From contig JAUMUC010000004.1 of NCBI GenBank assembly GCA_030530865.1, forward strand, positions 62,001-126,000: DNA of 64,000 nt, in the 5' to 3' direction. Under the pieces are notes generated by a model. That model was not told the DNA's origin. It searched no databases and was given only the letters and a program-made list of their open reading frames with translations. Each line of letters opens with the position of its first letter. The first letter of the stretch is position 1. A program made the position numbers and the translations under genes. The stretch comes from Lactobacillus sp. (GTDB lineage: Bacteria; Bacillota; Bacilli; Lactobacillales; Lactobacillaceae). Below, piece by piece: positions 10,344-18,471 of the stretch.

Positions 10344-13034
10344 CTAAATTAAAAATTGTTCTTTTCTCATGTAAGCGATTTTTACTAAGCCAGTTAACAA
10401 AATGTATAGCACTAGTAAAATTGCTACCGTACCAATGAAAGTTAATGGCATTTTGGCCATATTTAAAGTGTTGGCAATGCCCAAATATGGTAATAATGTG
10501 CCGACAATTGCTGTACCAAAAGTCATCACTAGCACTGGCCAGCTTGCTCTTTGTTGTACCAAAGGCAATTCTGTATCACGCAAGGCATGAATTACCATTT
10601 CTTGTGTCCAAAGGCTTTCGATAAACCAACCTGTATGGAATAAAACGATAAAGCTGGCTTGTTCAACTAGAGTCAAGTGGTTAAATGATCCACCAACTAA
10701 GCTAGGACAAAAGATAAAGAATAATAATGCAAAAGTGATAATGTCAAAAATTGATGATGCTGGTCCGAAGAATAACATGAATTTTGGCAATTTCTTAGTT
10801 GACCATTCTCGTGGAGAAACAAGATATTTATCGGCCACACTATCGAATGGAATTGATAAACAACTCATACCGTAAAGTAAGTCGAGGATCAGCAATTGCA
10901 ATGGTAGCATCGGTAAGAATGGCAAGAAACTTGATGCCACTAAGATTGAAAGAATGTTACCAAAGTTGGATGATAAAGTGATCTTGATGTATTTCATGGT
11001 ATTTGCAAAAACTTTTCTACCAATCAAGACACCTTGCTCTAACACATTCAAATCTTTATGAAGCAAAATGATATCAGCGGATTCTTTAGCAATATCAACA
11101 GCTGTATCAACACTAATTGAAACATCAGCCATCTTCATCGCAGGGGCATCGTTAATCCCATCACCCATATAGCCAACTGTATGACCATTTTCTTTCAAAA
11201 TTTGAATGATCTTTGTTTTCCATTCTGGCGATAACTTAACGAAGACATTACATTTTTCAACAATTTCACGTAATTCTTCTTCGCTCTTTTCAGCTAAATC
11301 ATTACCTGAATATACCAAGTCAACATTTAAGCCAACTGCGATACCAACGGCTCTTGTAACTTCTTCGTTATCACCAGTTAAAATTTTCACACAAATACCG
11401 TCACGCTTTAACTTAGTCAAAGCTTCCTTGGCACTTTCTTTTGGTGGATCCAAAAATGCAAGATAACCAGCTAGCGTTAAATCTGTTTCATCTTCAATTG
11501 AAAAGTCGCCGACTGGAGCTGTGTGCTTCTTATACCCAACAACGATGACACGCATACCGTCTTCGTTCATGTCAGAAATATTCTTCAACAGAGTGGCTTT
11601 TCGCTCTTCAGTCAATGGTAAAACTTGACCATCAATTTCAACAGATGAAGACACTGCCAACATTTCTTCAGCTGCACCTTTGGTCACAATTAACCGTTCG
11701 CCGTGCTCTTCGTCAGAATTGGCAACAACGACGCTCATTCTCCGCCGAGAAAAATCAAACGGAATTTCATCAATCTTGTTGTAGTCACGTTGGATTTCAT
11801 TAACGTCAAGTTCATCCCCAGCAACTTCGATAATACTCTTATCAATCAAGTTCTTCAGACCAGTTTGATAGTACGCATTCAAATATGATAATTCCAGAAT
11901 TCTAGGCGTTTCCACCAAATTCATATCATAGTGTTTTTCAAGGACAACCTTGTCTTGCGTTAAAGTACCCGTTTTATCGGTACAAAGAATATCTGCTGCA
12001 CCAAAGTTTTGAATGGAATTCATCTTCTTGACGATAGTTCCATTCTTGGACATTTCAATTGAACCTTTAACCAAGTTAGAGGTAACGATAACTGGCAACA
12101 TTTCTGGGGTTAAACCAACAGCTGTCGCAATAGCGAAAAGCAAAGCATCAAGCCAGTTTCCTTTAGTTAAGCCGTTAATCAAAAATACCAAAGGAGCAAT
12201 CACGGCTGTCATTGTCAAAAGCAACTTAGAAATTTCTTTGATTCCTGTATCAAAGCTTGTTTCTTTAATGTTGTTACCAGCTAAAGATTGAGCAAGATTA
12301 CCAAAAACAGTATCTTTACCAGTCGCAAAGACGACCCCGACCCCAGATCCAGAAACAATTGTTGTTCCTTCATAGAGCACATTAGGATAATCTAAATAGT
12401 CATCTTGGTGGCCAATTTTTGGACCCAATTTTGCAATTTTTTCTACGGGATTTGATTCTCCATTAAGACTGGCTGAAGAACAGAACAAGTCTTTACTTTG
12501 CAATAATCGCAAATCCGCAGGGACCATGTCACCAGCAGCCAAATTAATAATGTCTCCAATTGCTACATCTTCAATTGGCAATTCTTTTGCTTCACCATCA
12601 CGGCGAATATTGGTGGTAACTGAAACCATCCCCAACAATGCTTCGACAGCATTATTAGTTTTCACATTTTGAATAAATGAAGTCAGTCCAGAAACAATCA
12701 CCATCACCAACATGATGATCACCGTACTTAAATCTTTTTGATTTGCTGGTTCAAAAATGTAGTCGGTAAACAATGAAATAGTTGCTAATAATAGCAATAC
12801 CAATGTAAATGGTGTGACAAAAGCTTCAAATAAAATACTCAGTTTAGAAACTTTTTTATTACTAACGACATCGTTAGCTCCATAAATTTCCAAACGCCTT
12901 TCAGCTTCAGTACTTGTTAGCCCTTCTTCGCTAGCATGTAATTTAGCTAAAATATCAGTCCGTTTGCCTGTAGCAATTGATTTCAATCTAGCAACATCAA
13001 CTTGTGGTGCTCTTGTAATCTTTTTAAATTGCAT
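10344..13034 (-). CDS. mgtA: P-type Mg2+-importing ATPase
   Basis: This P3B-type ATPase imports Mg2+ across the cytoplasmic membrane. The domains are in order: cytoplasmic N-terminus, two transmembrane helices, actuator domain with SLNGES, a further helix pair, phosphorylation site DKTGTLTQDK (aspartate near residue 353), hinge GDGINDAPAM, and a hydrophobic C-terminal bundle. The ATG at 13034 sits five bases after AAAGGGGGT, giving 896 residues; the longer frame to 13070 runs into the riboswitch terminator and is not real. The M-box leader upstream implies induction when Mg2+ is low. Confidence 0.94.
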   Translation of the reverse strand: MQFKKITRAPQVDVARLKSIATGKRTDILAKLHASEEGLTSTEAERRLEIYGANDVVSNKKVSKLSILFEAFVTPFTLVLLLLATISLFTDYIFEPANQKDLSTVIIMLVMVIVSGLTSFIQNVKTNNAVEALLGMVSVTTNIRRDGEAKELPIEDVAIGDIINLAAGDMVPADLRLLQSKDLFCSSASLNGESNPVEKIAKLGPKIGHQDDYLDYPNVLYEGTTIVSGSGVGVVFATGKDTVFGNLAQSLAGNNIKETSFDTGIKEISKLLLTMTAVIAPLVFLINGLTKGNWLDALLFAIATAVGLTPEMLPVIVTSNLVKGSIEMSKNGTIVKKMNSIQNFGAADILCTDKTGTLTQDKVVLEKHYDMNLVETPRILELSYLNAYYQTGLKNLIDKSIIEVAGDELDVNEIQRDYNKIDEIPFDFSRRRMSVVVANSDEEHGERLIVTKGAAEEMLAVSSSVEIDGQVLPLTEERKATLLKNISDMNEDGMRVIVVGYKKHTAPVGDFSIEDETDLTLAGYLAFLDPPKESAKEALTKLKRDGICVKILTGDNEEVTRAVGIAVGLNVDLVYSGNDLAEKSEEELREIVEKCNVFVKLSPEWKTKIIQILKENGHTVGYMGDGINDAPAMKMADVSISVDTAVDIAKESADIILLHKDLNVLEQGVLIGRKVFANTMKYIKITLSSNFGNILSILVASSFLPFLPMLPLQLLILDLLYGMSCLSIPFDSVADKYLVSPREWSTKKLPKFMLFFGPASSIFDIITFALLFFIFCPSLVGGSFNHLTLVEQASFIVLFHTGWFIESLWTQEMVIHALRDTELPLVQQRASWPVLVMTFGTAIVGTLLPYLGIANTLNMAKMPLTFIGTVAILLVLYILLTGLVKIAYMRKEQFLI

Positions 13035-13058
13035 CCAATACCCCCTTTGGCAAACGAA

Positions 13059-13092
13059 CAAAAAAGCCACTGACTCATTCCTGTCAGTGGCT
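13059..13092 (-). terminator. Riboswitch expression-platform terminator for mgtA
   Basis: A perfect 10-bp stem, AGCCACTGAC/GTCAGTGGCT with an eight-base loop, is followed on the minus strand by TTTTTTGTT. It lies between the aptamer and the mgtA ribosome site, so Mg2+ control is likely premature termination. Confidence 0.88.
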
Positions 13093-13094
13093 CG

Positions 13095-13265
13095 CCAAAT
13101 AAGGCTAAAAACTAGTCGTTCAGTTTTAACACTACGTGACGTAAGCTGCGCTAGCTATCTGGATCTCGCCTTCAGTCGACGACACCTATTTGACCCGTTG
13201 GCATCTCTGGATGTTTCTGGGCGATAGCATATTTTCACGTAGGAGTCTCACCTAACAGTTCATTT
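13095..13265 (-). promoter_or_regulatory. M-box (ykoK) Mg2+ riboswitch
   Basis: On the minus strand the leader contains the M-box core in order: GTTAGGTGAGACTCCTACGTG, AATATGCTATCGCCCAGAAA, CATCCAGAGATGCC, AACGGGTCAAATAGG, TGTCGTCGACTGAAGGCGAG. These match the conserved elements of the Mg2+-sensing ykoK leader. The adjacent gene is a Mg2+ P-type ATPase, and the aptamer is followed by an intrinsic terminator. I expect high Mg2+ to favour termination. Confidence 0.93.
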
Positions 13266-13279
13266 GCTCTCATATAATT

Positions 13280-13315
13280 CAACTTCATTGTATGTTCTAA
13301 AAAAATGAACGTCAA
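13280..13315 (-). promoter_or_regulatory. Sigma-A promoter of mgtA
   Basis: On the minus strand TTGACG (13310-13315) and TACAAT (13287-13292) are separated by 17 bases. The predicted start near 13280 is just upstream of the M-box. The -35 element lies within the 3' end of the preceding TPM gene. Confidence 0.8.
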
Positions 13316-13953
13316 GGTCTCTTAGTGCGAACGATACTTTTTAAGAAAATCATTAACATTCCAATTAAAATGACTAGACCAATTGCAATTGGCAAGGCCA
13401 TTGAATGTGGACGTTCAATTTTTTGTTGCTCACTATTTGGCAAATCATATTGATCTAGCGTGTAATGATAATGCTTAGAGATTTGCGTCGAAATTGCTCT
13501 AAAAATGAAGCGAATACCTTCATTGTATTTAGCTTTATTTTTGGAATTTAGCTTATCGGTAACATTTCGAATAATGTTGCCACGAATTCCGGCAGTGAAA
13601 AAGCTATGTAAATCCTTAGTTGCATAAATTTGTACTTGAGATATCCGTTTTTTCTTAGTCCCGATTACTAAATAAACTTTCTTCTTAAGTTTATCCAACT
13701 TACTTGGAACTAGCTTAGTATCACGGTTATAAGTTCTAACAATAATTTGTGGTTGTTCTTTAGTCTGCAAGTAGCGATCATTTTTAGCAACGATTAATTT
13801 AACCGTTTCTTTATTTAATAAATTAGCATTGTCGTCAACATTGTAAACTTTAAAGCCACTTGCAACTAAAAATACAACAATCGCTAAACTAATCTTGATC
13901 AAGTTGCTTAAATAATTCGGTAAAGTATTTTGGTTCCAATGAAACTTTTTCAT
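13312..13953 (-). CDS. TPM-domain membrane-anchored protein
   Basis: The 213-residue protein has an N-terminal hydrophobic helix (about residues 19-36), an extracytoplasmic domain resembling TPM/YgcG modules (VDDNANLLNKETVKLIV, PQIIVRTYN), and a C-terminal helix (IAIGLVILIGMLMIFL) with a basic tail. TPM domains occur in TLP18.3 and in several membrane proteins of unclear function. The start overlaps comEB by 65 bases and has a weak ribosome site, so a later start is possible. Function unknown. Confidence 0.65.
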   Translation of the reverse strand: MKKFHWNQNTLPNYLSNLIKISLAIVVFLVASGFKVYNVDDNANLLNKETVKLIVAKNDRYLQTKEQPQIIVRTYNRDTKLVPSKLDKLKKKVYLVIGTKKKRISQVQIYATKDLHSFFTAGIRGNIIRNVTDKLNSKNKAKYNEGIRFIFRAISTQISKHYHYTLDQYDLPNSEQQKIERPHSMALPIAIGLVILIGMLMIFLKSIVRTKRP

Positions 13954-14362
13954 AAGAGATTCCGCTGTCCTTAAATAAATTAATTGTTAATTCACTATCA
14001 CGATAATCGTAGAAATAATGAACCTGTTTAATTCCGGCTTGAACTAATGCCTTGGCACAATTGTAGCAAGGGAAATGAGTAACATAGATTTCTGAATCAG
14101 CTGTAGAAATTCCATATTTTGCACATTGCAAAAGAGCATTCATTTCAGAGTGAATGGTTCTCACACAATGCCCATCAATCATCTCATGGCCAGCATCATC
14201 ACAATGTGGTTGCCCAGAAACTGAACCATTGTATCCAGTAGCAATCACTCGCTTGTTTCTAGCTAAAACACAACCAACTAAAGCACGATCACAGGTTGAT
14301 CTTTGAGAGATCACCAGAGCTTGCATCATAAAATATTGTGTCCAAGGTATTCTTTCACGCAT
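13889..14362 (-). CDS. comEB: ComEB-type deoxycytidylate deaminase
   Basis: Zinc-dependent cytidine-deaminase fold, 157 residues. The catalytic site is HSEMNALLQCAKYG with the second zinc motif FPCYNCAKALVQ. An additional metal-binding region, CDRALVGCVL followed by HCDDAGHEM, matches dCMP deaminases. It would convert dCMP to dUMP for thymidylate synthesis. The ComE operon competence genes are not adjacent, so the name reflects homology only. It directly follows trpS. Confidence 0.9.
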   Translation of the reverse strand: MRERIPWTQYFMMQALVISQRSTCDRALVGCVLARNKRVIATGYNGSVSGQPHCDDAGHEMIDGHCVRTIHSEMNALLQCAKYGISTADSEIYVTHFPCYNCAKALVQAGIKQVHYFYDYRDSELTINLFKDSGISYEKVSLEPKYFTELFKQLDQD

Positions 14363-14364
14363 AA

Positions 14365-15384
14365 TTAGTCCTTAAAATAATTAAATCCAATGGCAGCTCT
14401 AACTTCTTCCAAAGTTTGGTTAGCCACTTCATTAGCCTTTTTGGAACCAGCTAAAAGCATGTCATAAACGCTATCAAGATCTTCAGCAAATTTCATCCGA
14501 CGTTCTCTGATAGGTCCAAGTTCATTTTCAAGCACTTGATTCAAGTAACGCTTAATCTTCATATCACCAAGGCCACCTTTTTGATATTCTTCCTTCAATT
14601 CGGCAACCTTTGCTTTATCAGGATCAAACACATCTAAGTAAGTGAAAACCATGTTTCCTTCCACTTTACCTGGATCTTCAATGTGAATATGGCCTGGGTC
14701 AGTATACATTGACATAACTTTCTTTTTAACGGTTTCAGCATCGTCAGATAGGTAAATGCAGTTGCCCAATGACTTGCTCATCTTGGCATTGCCATCTAAG
14801 CCTGGCAATCTACCTGAACCTTTTTCTGGGAAGTATCCTTTAGGTTCAACTAATAAATCTGTCTTGTAAAGACGGTTAAAAGTTCTAACGATTTCTCTAG
14901 TTTGTTCAAGCATTGGTTCTTGGTCATCACCAACTGGCACTAAAGTTGCCTTAAAAGCAGTAATATCAGCCGCTTGTGATACTGGATAATTTAAAAAGCC
15001 AACTGGCAAAGATTCGCCAAAGCCTTTTTGTTTAATTTCTGCTTTAACTGTTGGGTTTCTTTCCAAACGAGAAACGGTAACGAAGTCCATATAGTAAGCA
15101 GTTAATTCAAACAAAGCTGGAATTTGTGATTGCACAAAAATAGTTGATTTAGTTGGATCGATTCCTACTGCTAAGTAGTCTAAAGCCACTTCAATCAAGC
15201 TATTTCTAATCTTTTCAGGATTTCTAGCATTATCTGTCAATGCTTGCGTATCAGCAATCATGATGTATGGATCATATTTATCTGAATTTTGTAACTTCAC
15301 GCGATTTTTAAGTGATCCAATGTAGTGTCCAATGTGAAGTTTACCTGTTGGACGGTCACCAGTTAAAAGAATTTCCTTAGTCAT
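14365..15384 (-). CDS. trpS: Tryptophanyl-tRNA synthetase
   Basis: This class Ic synthetase charges tRNA-Trp. HIGH is in [12 protein letters not shown] and KMSKS is in [10 protein letters not shown]. The 339-residue length and the extended N-terminus (TGDRPTGK) fit the TrpRS form found in lactobacilli. No T-box leader is visible upstream, where a tRNA gene begins on the opposite strand after only 50 bases. Confidence 0.95.
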   Translation of the reverse strand: MTKEILLTGDRPTGKLHIGHYIGSLKNRVKLQNSDKYDPYIMIADTQALTDNARNPEKIRNSLIEVALDYLAVGIDPTKSTIFVQSQIPALFELTAYYMDFVTVSRLERNPTVKAEIKQKGFGESLPVGFLNYPVSQAADITAFKATLVPVGDDQEPMLEQTREIVRTFNRLYKTDLLVEPKGYFPEKGSGRLPGLDGNAKMSKSLGNCIYLSDDAETVKKKVMSMYTDPGHIHIEDPGKVEGNMVFTYLDVFDPDKAKVAELKEEYQKGGLGDMKIKRYLNQVLENELGPIRERRMKFAEDLDSVYDMLLAGSKKANEVANQTLEEVRAAIGFNYFKD

Positions 15385-15434
15385 TTTGCTCCTACTCTTT
15401 CAATCCCAACTATGTTAGAATAATTAGGAAAATT

Positions 15435-15505
15435 GCGGGTATAGTTCAGTGGTAGAACGTCAGCTTCCCAAGCTGAAGATGCGGGTTCGATTCACGCTAT
15501 CCGCT
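15435..15505 (+). tRNA. tRNA-Gly (anticodon CCC)
   Basis: A cloverleaf of 71 nt can be drawn: acceptor GCGGGTA with TATCCGC (one G-U pair), D arm GTTC/GAAC with the GG pair in the loop, anticodon stem TCAGC/GCTGA around TTCCCAA, and T loop TTCGATT. The T stem GCGGG/CACGC has one G-A mismatch. CCA is not encoded. The last base abuts the stop codon of the convergent membrane-protein gene. Confidence 0.9.
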
Positions 15506-16167
15506 TATAGCATGATTACAAATAAGATTCCACTTACGGCAGCCAAGTACATTGCGACTGCCATTTTTTGTGTCTTCAAAAATGCCAAAGCACAAATGAT
15601 ACCAATGATCCAATTTGCAATAAATAATCCAAATGAAAATTGGAAGTTTAACACGCTAAACAATAAGCCTGAAAAAATGCTTCCTGTGTAAGCAACAGTC
15701 TTGTTATTACCTCTGAATAAGTAATTGAATAAAAAGCCAGTTGCTAAATATTGTTGCAAGATTGGCAATAAGATACCTAAAGTGATGATCAAGAACCAGA
15801 ATAAAGCATCGGTTTCATGGCCAGCATAATAAGTTTGCAATTTAATAATCTTTGCCATGCCGTAAAGTTGCAAGTAATTACATGCGATGCGTACTACCCC
15901 GATAATAATCGACATAATGATGATTAGCTTGTAGTAATCAGTAAATTGTCCACTTTCAGTATTTTCAAAAAAATGTTCTTCTTTCTTGAAACGCTTAACA
16001 ATAAAGCTAAAAACTACAGCGTAGATTATTGCTAGGAGCACTAGGCTCCACATCTTAATTCCAAATTTAAAAACTGTTAAGTGAGTAAGCAATGCAGCTA
16101 TGATATATGACACTACATAAACTGCATAACGAATCAAATTACCTTCTTTTGATGATGGCGTGTTCAT
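15505..16167 (-). CDS. CPBP-like membrane protein with lost protease motifs
   Basis: The 220-residue protein has about six to seven hydrophobic helices. Its C-terminal half has the layout of the CPBP (Abi/Rce1) intramembrane protease family. However, the catalytic EExxxR position reads QQYLATG, the FxxxH position reads FSVLN, and the final HxxxN motif is absent. It is therefore probably a non-catalytic relative. It is a lone gene converging on tRNA-Gly. Function unknown. Confidence 0.65.
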   Translation of the reverse strand: MNTPSSKEGNLIRYAVYVVSYIIAALLTHLTVFKFGIKMWSLVLLAIIYAVVFSFIVKRFKKEEHFFENTESGQFTDYYKLIIIMSIIIGVVRIACNYLQLYGMAKIIKLQTYYAGHETDALFWFLIITLGILLPILQQYLATGFLFNYLFRGNNKTVAYTGSIFSGLLFSVLNFQFSFGLFIANWIIGIICALAFLKTQKMAVAMYLAAVSGILFVIML

Positions 16168-16217
16168 AATTTTAATTCATTCTTCCTTCTTGTTTTAATA
16201 GACCAATTATAACAAAT

Positions 16218-16559
16218 TCAAGCACAAGTAGAAACATGCCTAATATTACTCTGCGTAATTGCTTGGCCCGAAATAATTACTTGATCATCATAAAATCCTT
16301 CTACAAATCCCAACAAATCTTCAGAATAATGCCCATTTTGATCAACTTCTAGTAGTTGAATTCTGACCGCCTGATGTTTAGCAAAAGCTTCAAATAGTCT
16401 TTGTCCAACTTCTTGTTCAGACATTTCATCTTCAGGATCAGGAAATTTAAGCTTAGCATCTTTTTGCAATCTTGACGTATGATCGCTCAGAAAAAAGCCC
16501 TGCCATTTCTGCATGCCAGGATCCAGATACTTTCTGAAAAACTCATCAATATCAGTCAT
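16218..16559 (-). CDS. YolD-like protein
   Basis: The 113-residue soluble protein, beginning MTDIDEFFRKYLD, contains a compact beta domain (VRIQLLEV, GFVEGFYDDQVII) of the YolD kind. YolD proteins commonly accompany Y-family polymerases and are thought to act like UmuD in regulating translesion synthesis. The start at 16559 overlaps the polymerase stop by eight bases, so both are expressed together under the SOS-type promoter upstream. Confidence 0.75.
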   Translation of the reverse strand: MTDIDEFFRKYLDPGMQKWQGFFLSDHTSRLQKDAKLKFPDPEDEMSEQEVGQRLFEAFAKHQAVRIQLLEVDQNGHYSEDLLGFVEGFYDDQVIISGQAITQSNIRHVSTCA

Positions 16560-17844
16560 AAGCATTACCACCATTATGACCACCAACTAAGTTACTTCGC
16601 TCAAGAGCAGTCGCACCTGGCATTAAGTTAGAAGCTTTCATAATTGCCTTAAAACCATGTTTTTTTCTAATGTCGTCAATCACAAAATCCTTTGTGCGTT
16701 CAGCGATTTCTTTTTCTGGACTATTAAAAATTGAAAGTTGCTGATAATCATCAGCAAGCAAATTACCACATGATACAGCAATTTGGCGAACACCTGAGCC
16801 ATCCCACTTTCGATCAAAAAGCGTTAATAATGGTTCAACAATCTGGTTAGTTAAATTAGTTGGTGAAATAGTCATTTGTGCTTGAAAGCCAGTGTGCTGA
16901 TACCGATTACCAACAGACAAATATACTAATCCCGCCTGGACATGCTTTGCCCGCAACCTTGCAGCAACTTGAGCCCCGATTTCACTAATTACTGTTTTAA
17001 TTTCACTTTTCTTTTCATAGTTTTTAGGCAAAATTTGCGAATTTCCATAACTTTGATTACGCGGATGATATTTCTTGCTAATAATACTGCGGTCAACTCC
17101 CCAACTTAATGCAAAAAGGCGATCACCAATAACTCCAAAGCGATCATGCAATTTATAAGGATCGTAATGAGCCAAGTCATACATGTTATAAATTCCCATG
17201 CTTCGCAATTTATCGGCAGTTTTTGTATTAATACTCCAGACACTTTCAAGTTCATTGACCGTCCACAATTTATCTGGCACATCCAAGTAATGCCAATATG
17301 CCAACATTGACTTGCGATGCTTAGCTTCTAAATCCATCGATAATTTTGCTAGTAGCGGATTTTCGCCAATGCCACAGGTCGTATAAAGTCCCAAGGTATT
17401 ACGAATATCTTTTTGAATCATCCGAGCCACATAATAAGGATCATCAGCAAATAAGTGCCAAGACTTAGTCATATCAAGCATACTCTCATCTATCGAATAA
17501 GCATGAATATCTTCAGGTGCCGCATATTTTTGAAAAATCTTCAAAACCTTCATGCTCATTTCAATATATAAATTCATATGTGGCTCCACAAACTGCAAGT
17601 CTGCACCATATTTAGGTAAATCACGTGCACGCATTACGTTTTTTAACCCATACTTGCTTTTGGCCAATGGTGAAGCTGCCATAATCAAGCCAGAGCCAAA
17701 TGGAGCACCTTCATTTTTGGAAAAAACTGCCAAAACAGCTTTCATCGGATTAAGTCCAAGTCTAATAGCCTCACAGCTAGCGAAGAAAGACTTATTATCA
17801 ATCATAAATATCAAACGATGTGGTTCATATTTGTAATCGTACAT
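16552..17844 (-). CDS. Y-family translesion DNA polymerase (UmuC/UvrX-like)
   Basis: The 430-residue polymerase carries the metal-binding FMIDNKSFFASCE near the N-terminus and the catalytic YSIDESMLDMT. A helix-hairpin-helix region (NTKTADKLRSMGI) and a little-finger domain follow. In FMIDNKSFFA an Asn replaces the more usual Cys or Met. It resembles the UvrX/UmuC branch more than DinB. The ATG at 17844 follows GGAGGTGAACGT. It has an SOS-box promoter and a co-transcribed YolD partner, and should act in damage-induced mutagenic bypass. Confidence 0.9.
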   Translation of the reverse strand: MYDYKYEPHRLIFMIDNKSFFASCEAIRLGLNPMKAVLAVFSKNEGAPFGSGLIMAASPLAKSKYGLKNVMRARDLPKYGADLQFVEPHMNLYIEMSMKVLKIFQKYAAPEDIHAYSIDESMLDMTKSWHLFADDPYYVARMIQKDIRNTLGLYTTCGIGENPLLAKLSMDLEAKHRKSMLAYWHYLDVPDKLWTVNELESVWSINTKTADKLRSMGIYNMYDLAHYDPYKLHDRFGVIGDRLFALSWGVDRSIISKKYHPRNQSYGNSQILPKNYEKKSEIKTVISEIGAQVAARLRAKHVQAGLVYLSVGNRYQHTGFQAQMTISPTNLTNQIVEPLLTLFDRKWDGSGVRQIAVSCGNLLADDYQQLSIFNSPEKEIAERTKDFVIDDIRKKHGFKAIMKASNLMPGATALERSNLVGGHNGGNAYD

Positions 17845-17864
17845 ACGTTCACCTCCTAGAGTCA

Positions 17865-17892
17865 ATTATACGAACTAGTGTTTGTTTGTCAA
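17865..17892 (-). promoter_or_regulatory. SOS-regulated promoter with LexA box
   Basis: On the minus strand TTGACA (17887-17892) and TATAAT (17865-17870) flank a 16-base spacer. The spacer holds CGAACTAGTGTTTG (17871-17884), a close match to the Gram-positive LexA/DinR operator CGAAC-N4-GTTYG. LexA bound here would sit on the core promoter. Confidence 0.85.
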
Positions 17893-17905
17893 TATTCCCT
17901 GGGAA

Positions 17906-17945
17906 ATAAAAAAAGCAACGTTACTCAACTTTGAGTATCGTTACT
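17906..17945 (-). terminator. Terminator of greA
   Basis: On the minus strand AACGATACTCAA pairs with TTGAGTAACGTT and is followed by a T-run. The stem includes the greA stop codon. Confidence 0.8.
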
Positions 17946-18379
17946 TGATAATCACCGGCCGGTGCTTCTACATCAACAGTTTGTCCCGCTTTTTGTTTCA
18001 TTAAAGCTGAACCTAATGGCGAATGATATGAGATTTTACCTGCAGCAACATCACTTTCTAAGCTACCAACAATTTCATATTCTTCTTGATCGCCATCCCC
18101 AAAATCTAAAATTACTTTAGATCCCAAGTCAACTACTTGATCAGTCGTCTTTTTAACAACTTCAGAGTATTTTAATTGTTTTTCTAAAAAACGAATGCGA
18201 CTTTGCAAGTGTCCTAAATCACGTTTTGCCTCAGTATATTCCGTATTTTCTGATAAATCCCCCAAGGCTCTTGCTGCTTGTAAAATCTTGATGCGTCGAG
18301 GACGATCTTTCTTCAATTCAGCAATTTCATCAACTATCTTTTGATAGCCTTCGGGTGTCATTTTTTGATAATAAACCAT
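17921..18379 (-). CDS. greA: Transcription elongation factor GreA
   Basis: GreA stimulates RNA cleavage by backtracked RNA polymerase. The 152-residue protein has an N-terminal coiled coil with the acidic tip residues in ALGDLSENTEYTEAK, then an FKBP-like domain ending in ISYHSPLGSALMKQKAGQTV. Lactobacilli often carry two greA copies; this one stands alone with its own terminator, so it may be the second paralogue. Confidence 0.92.
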   Translation of the reverse strand: MVYYQKMTPEGYQKIVDEIAELKKDRPRRIKILQAARALGDLSENTEYTEAKRDLGHLQSRIRFLEKQLKYSEVVKKTTDQVVDLGSKVILDFGDGDQEEYEIVGSLESDVAAGKISYHSPLGSALMKQKAGQTVDVEAPAGDYQVTILKVE

Positions 18380-18471
18380 AAAATTCTCCTCTTTGGATTT
18401 AATTATATAGCAAAACCGGCTAAACTTAGTTATAATGTTTTTAATATTTTGTTAATCTAGGAGGTAACTTC

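Noticed and set aside
15385..15434. T-box leader for trpS
   Set aside because: Only 50 bases separate trpS from tRNA-Gly, too short for a T box, and no T-box core is seen.
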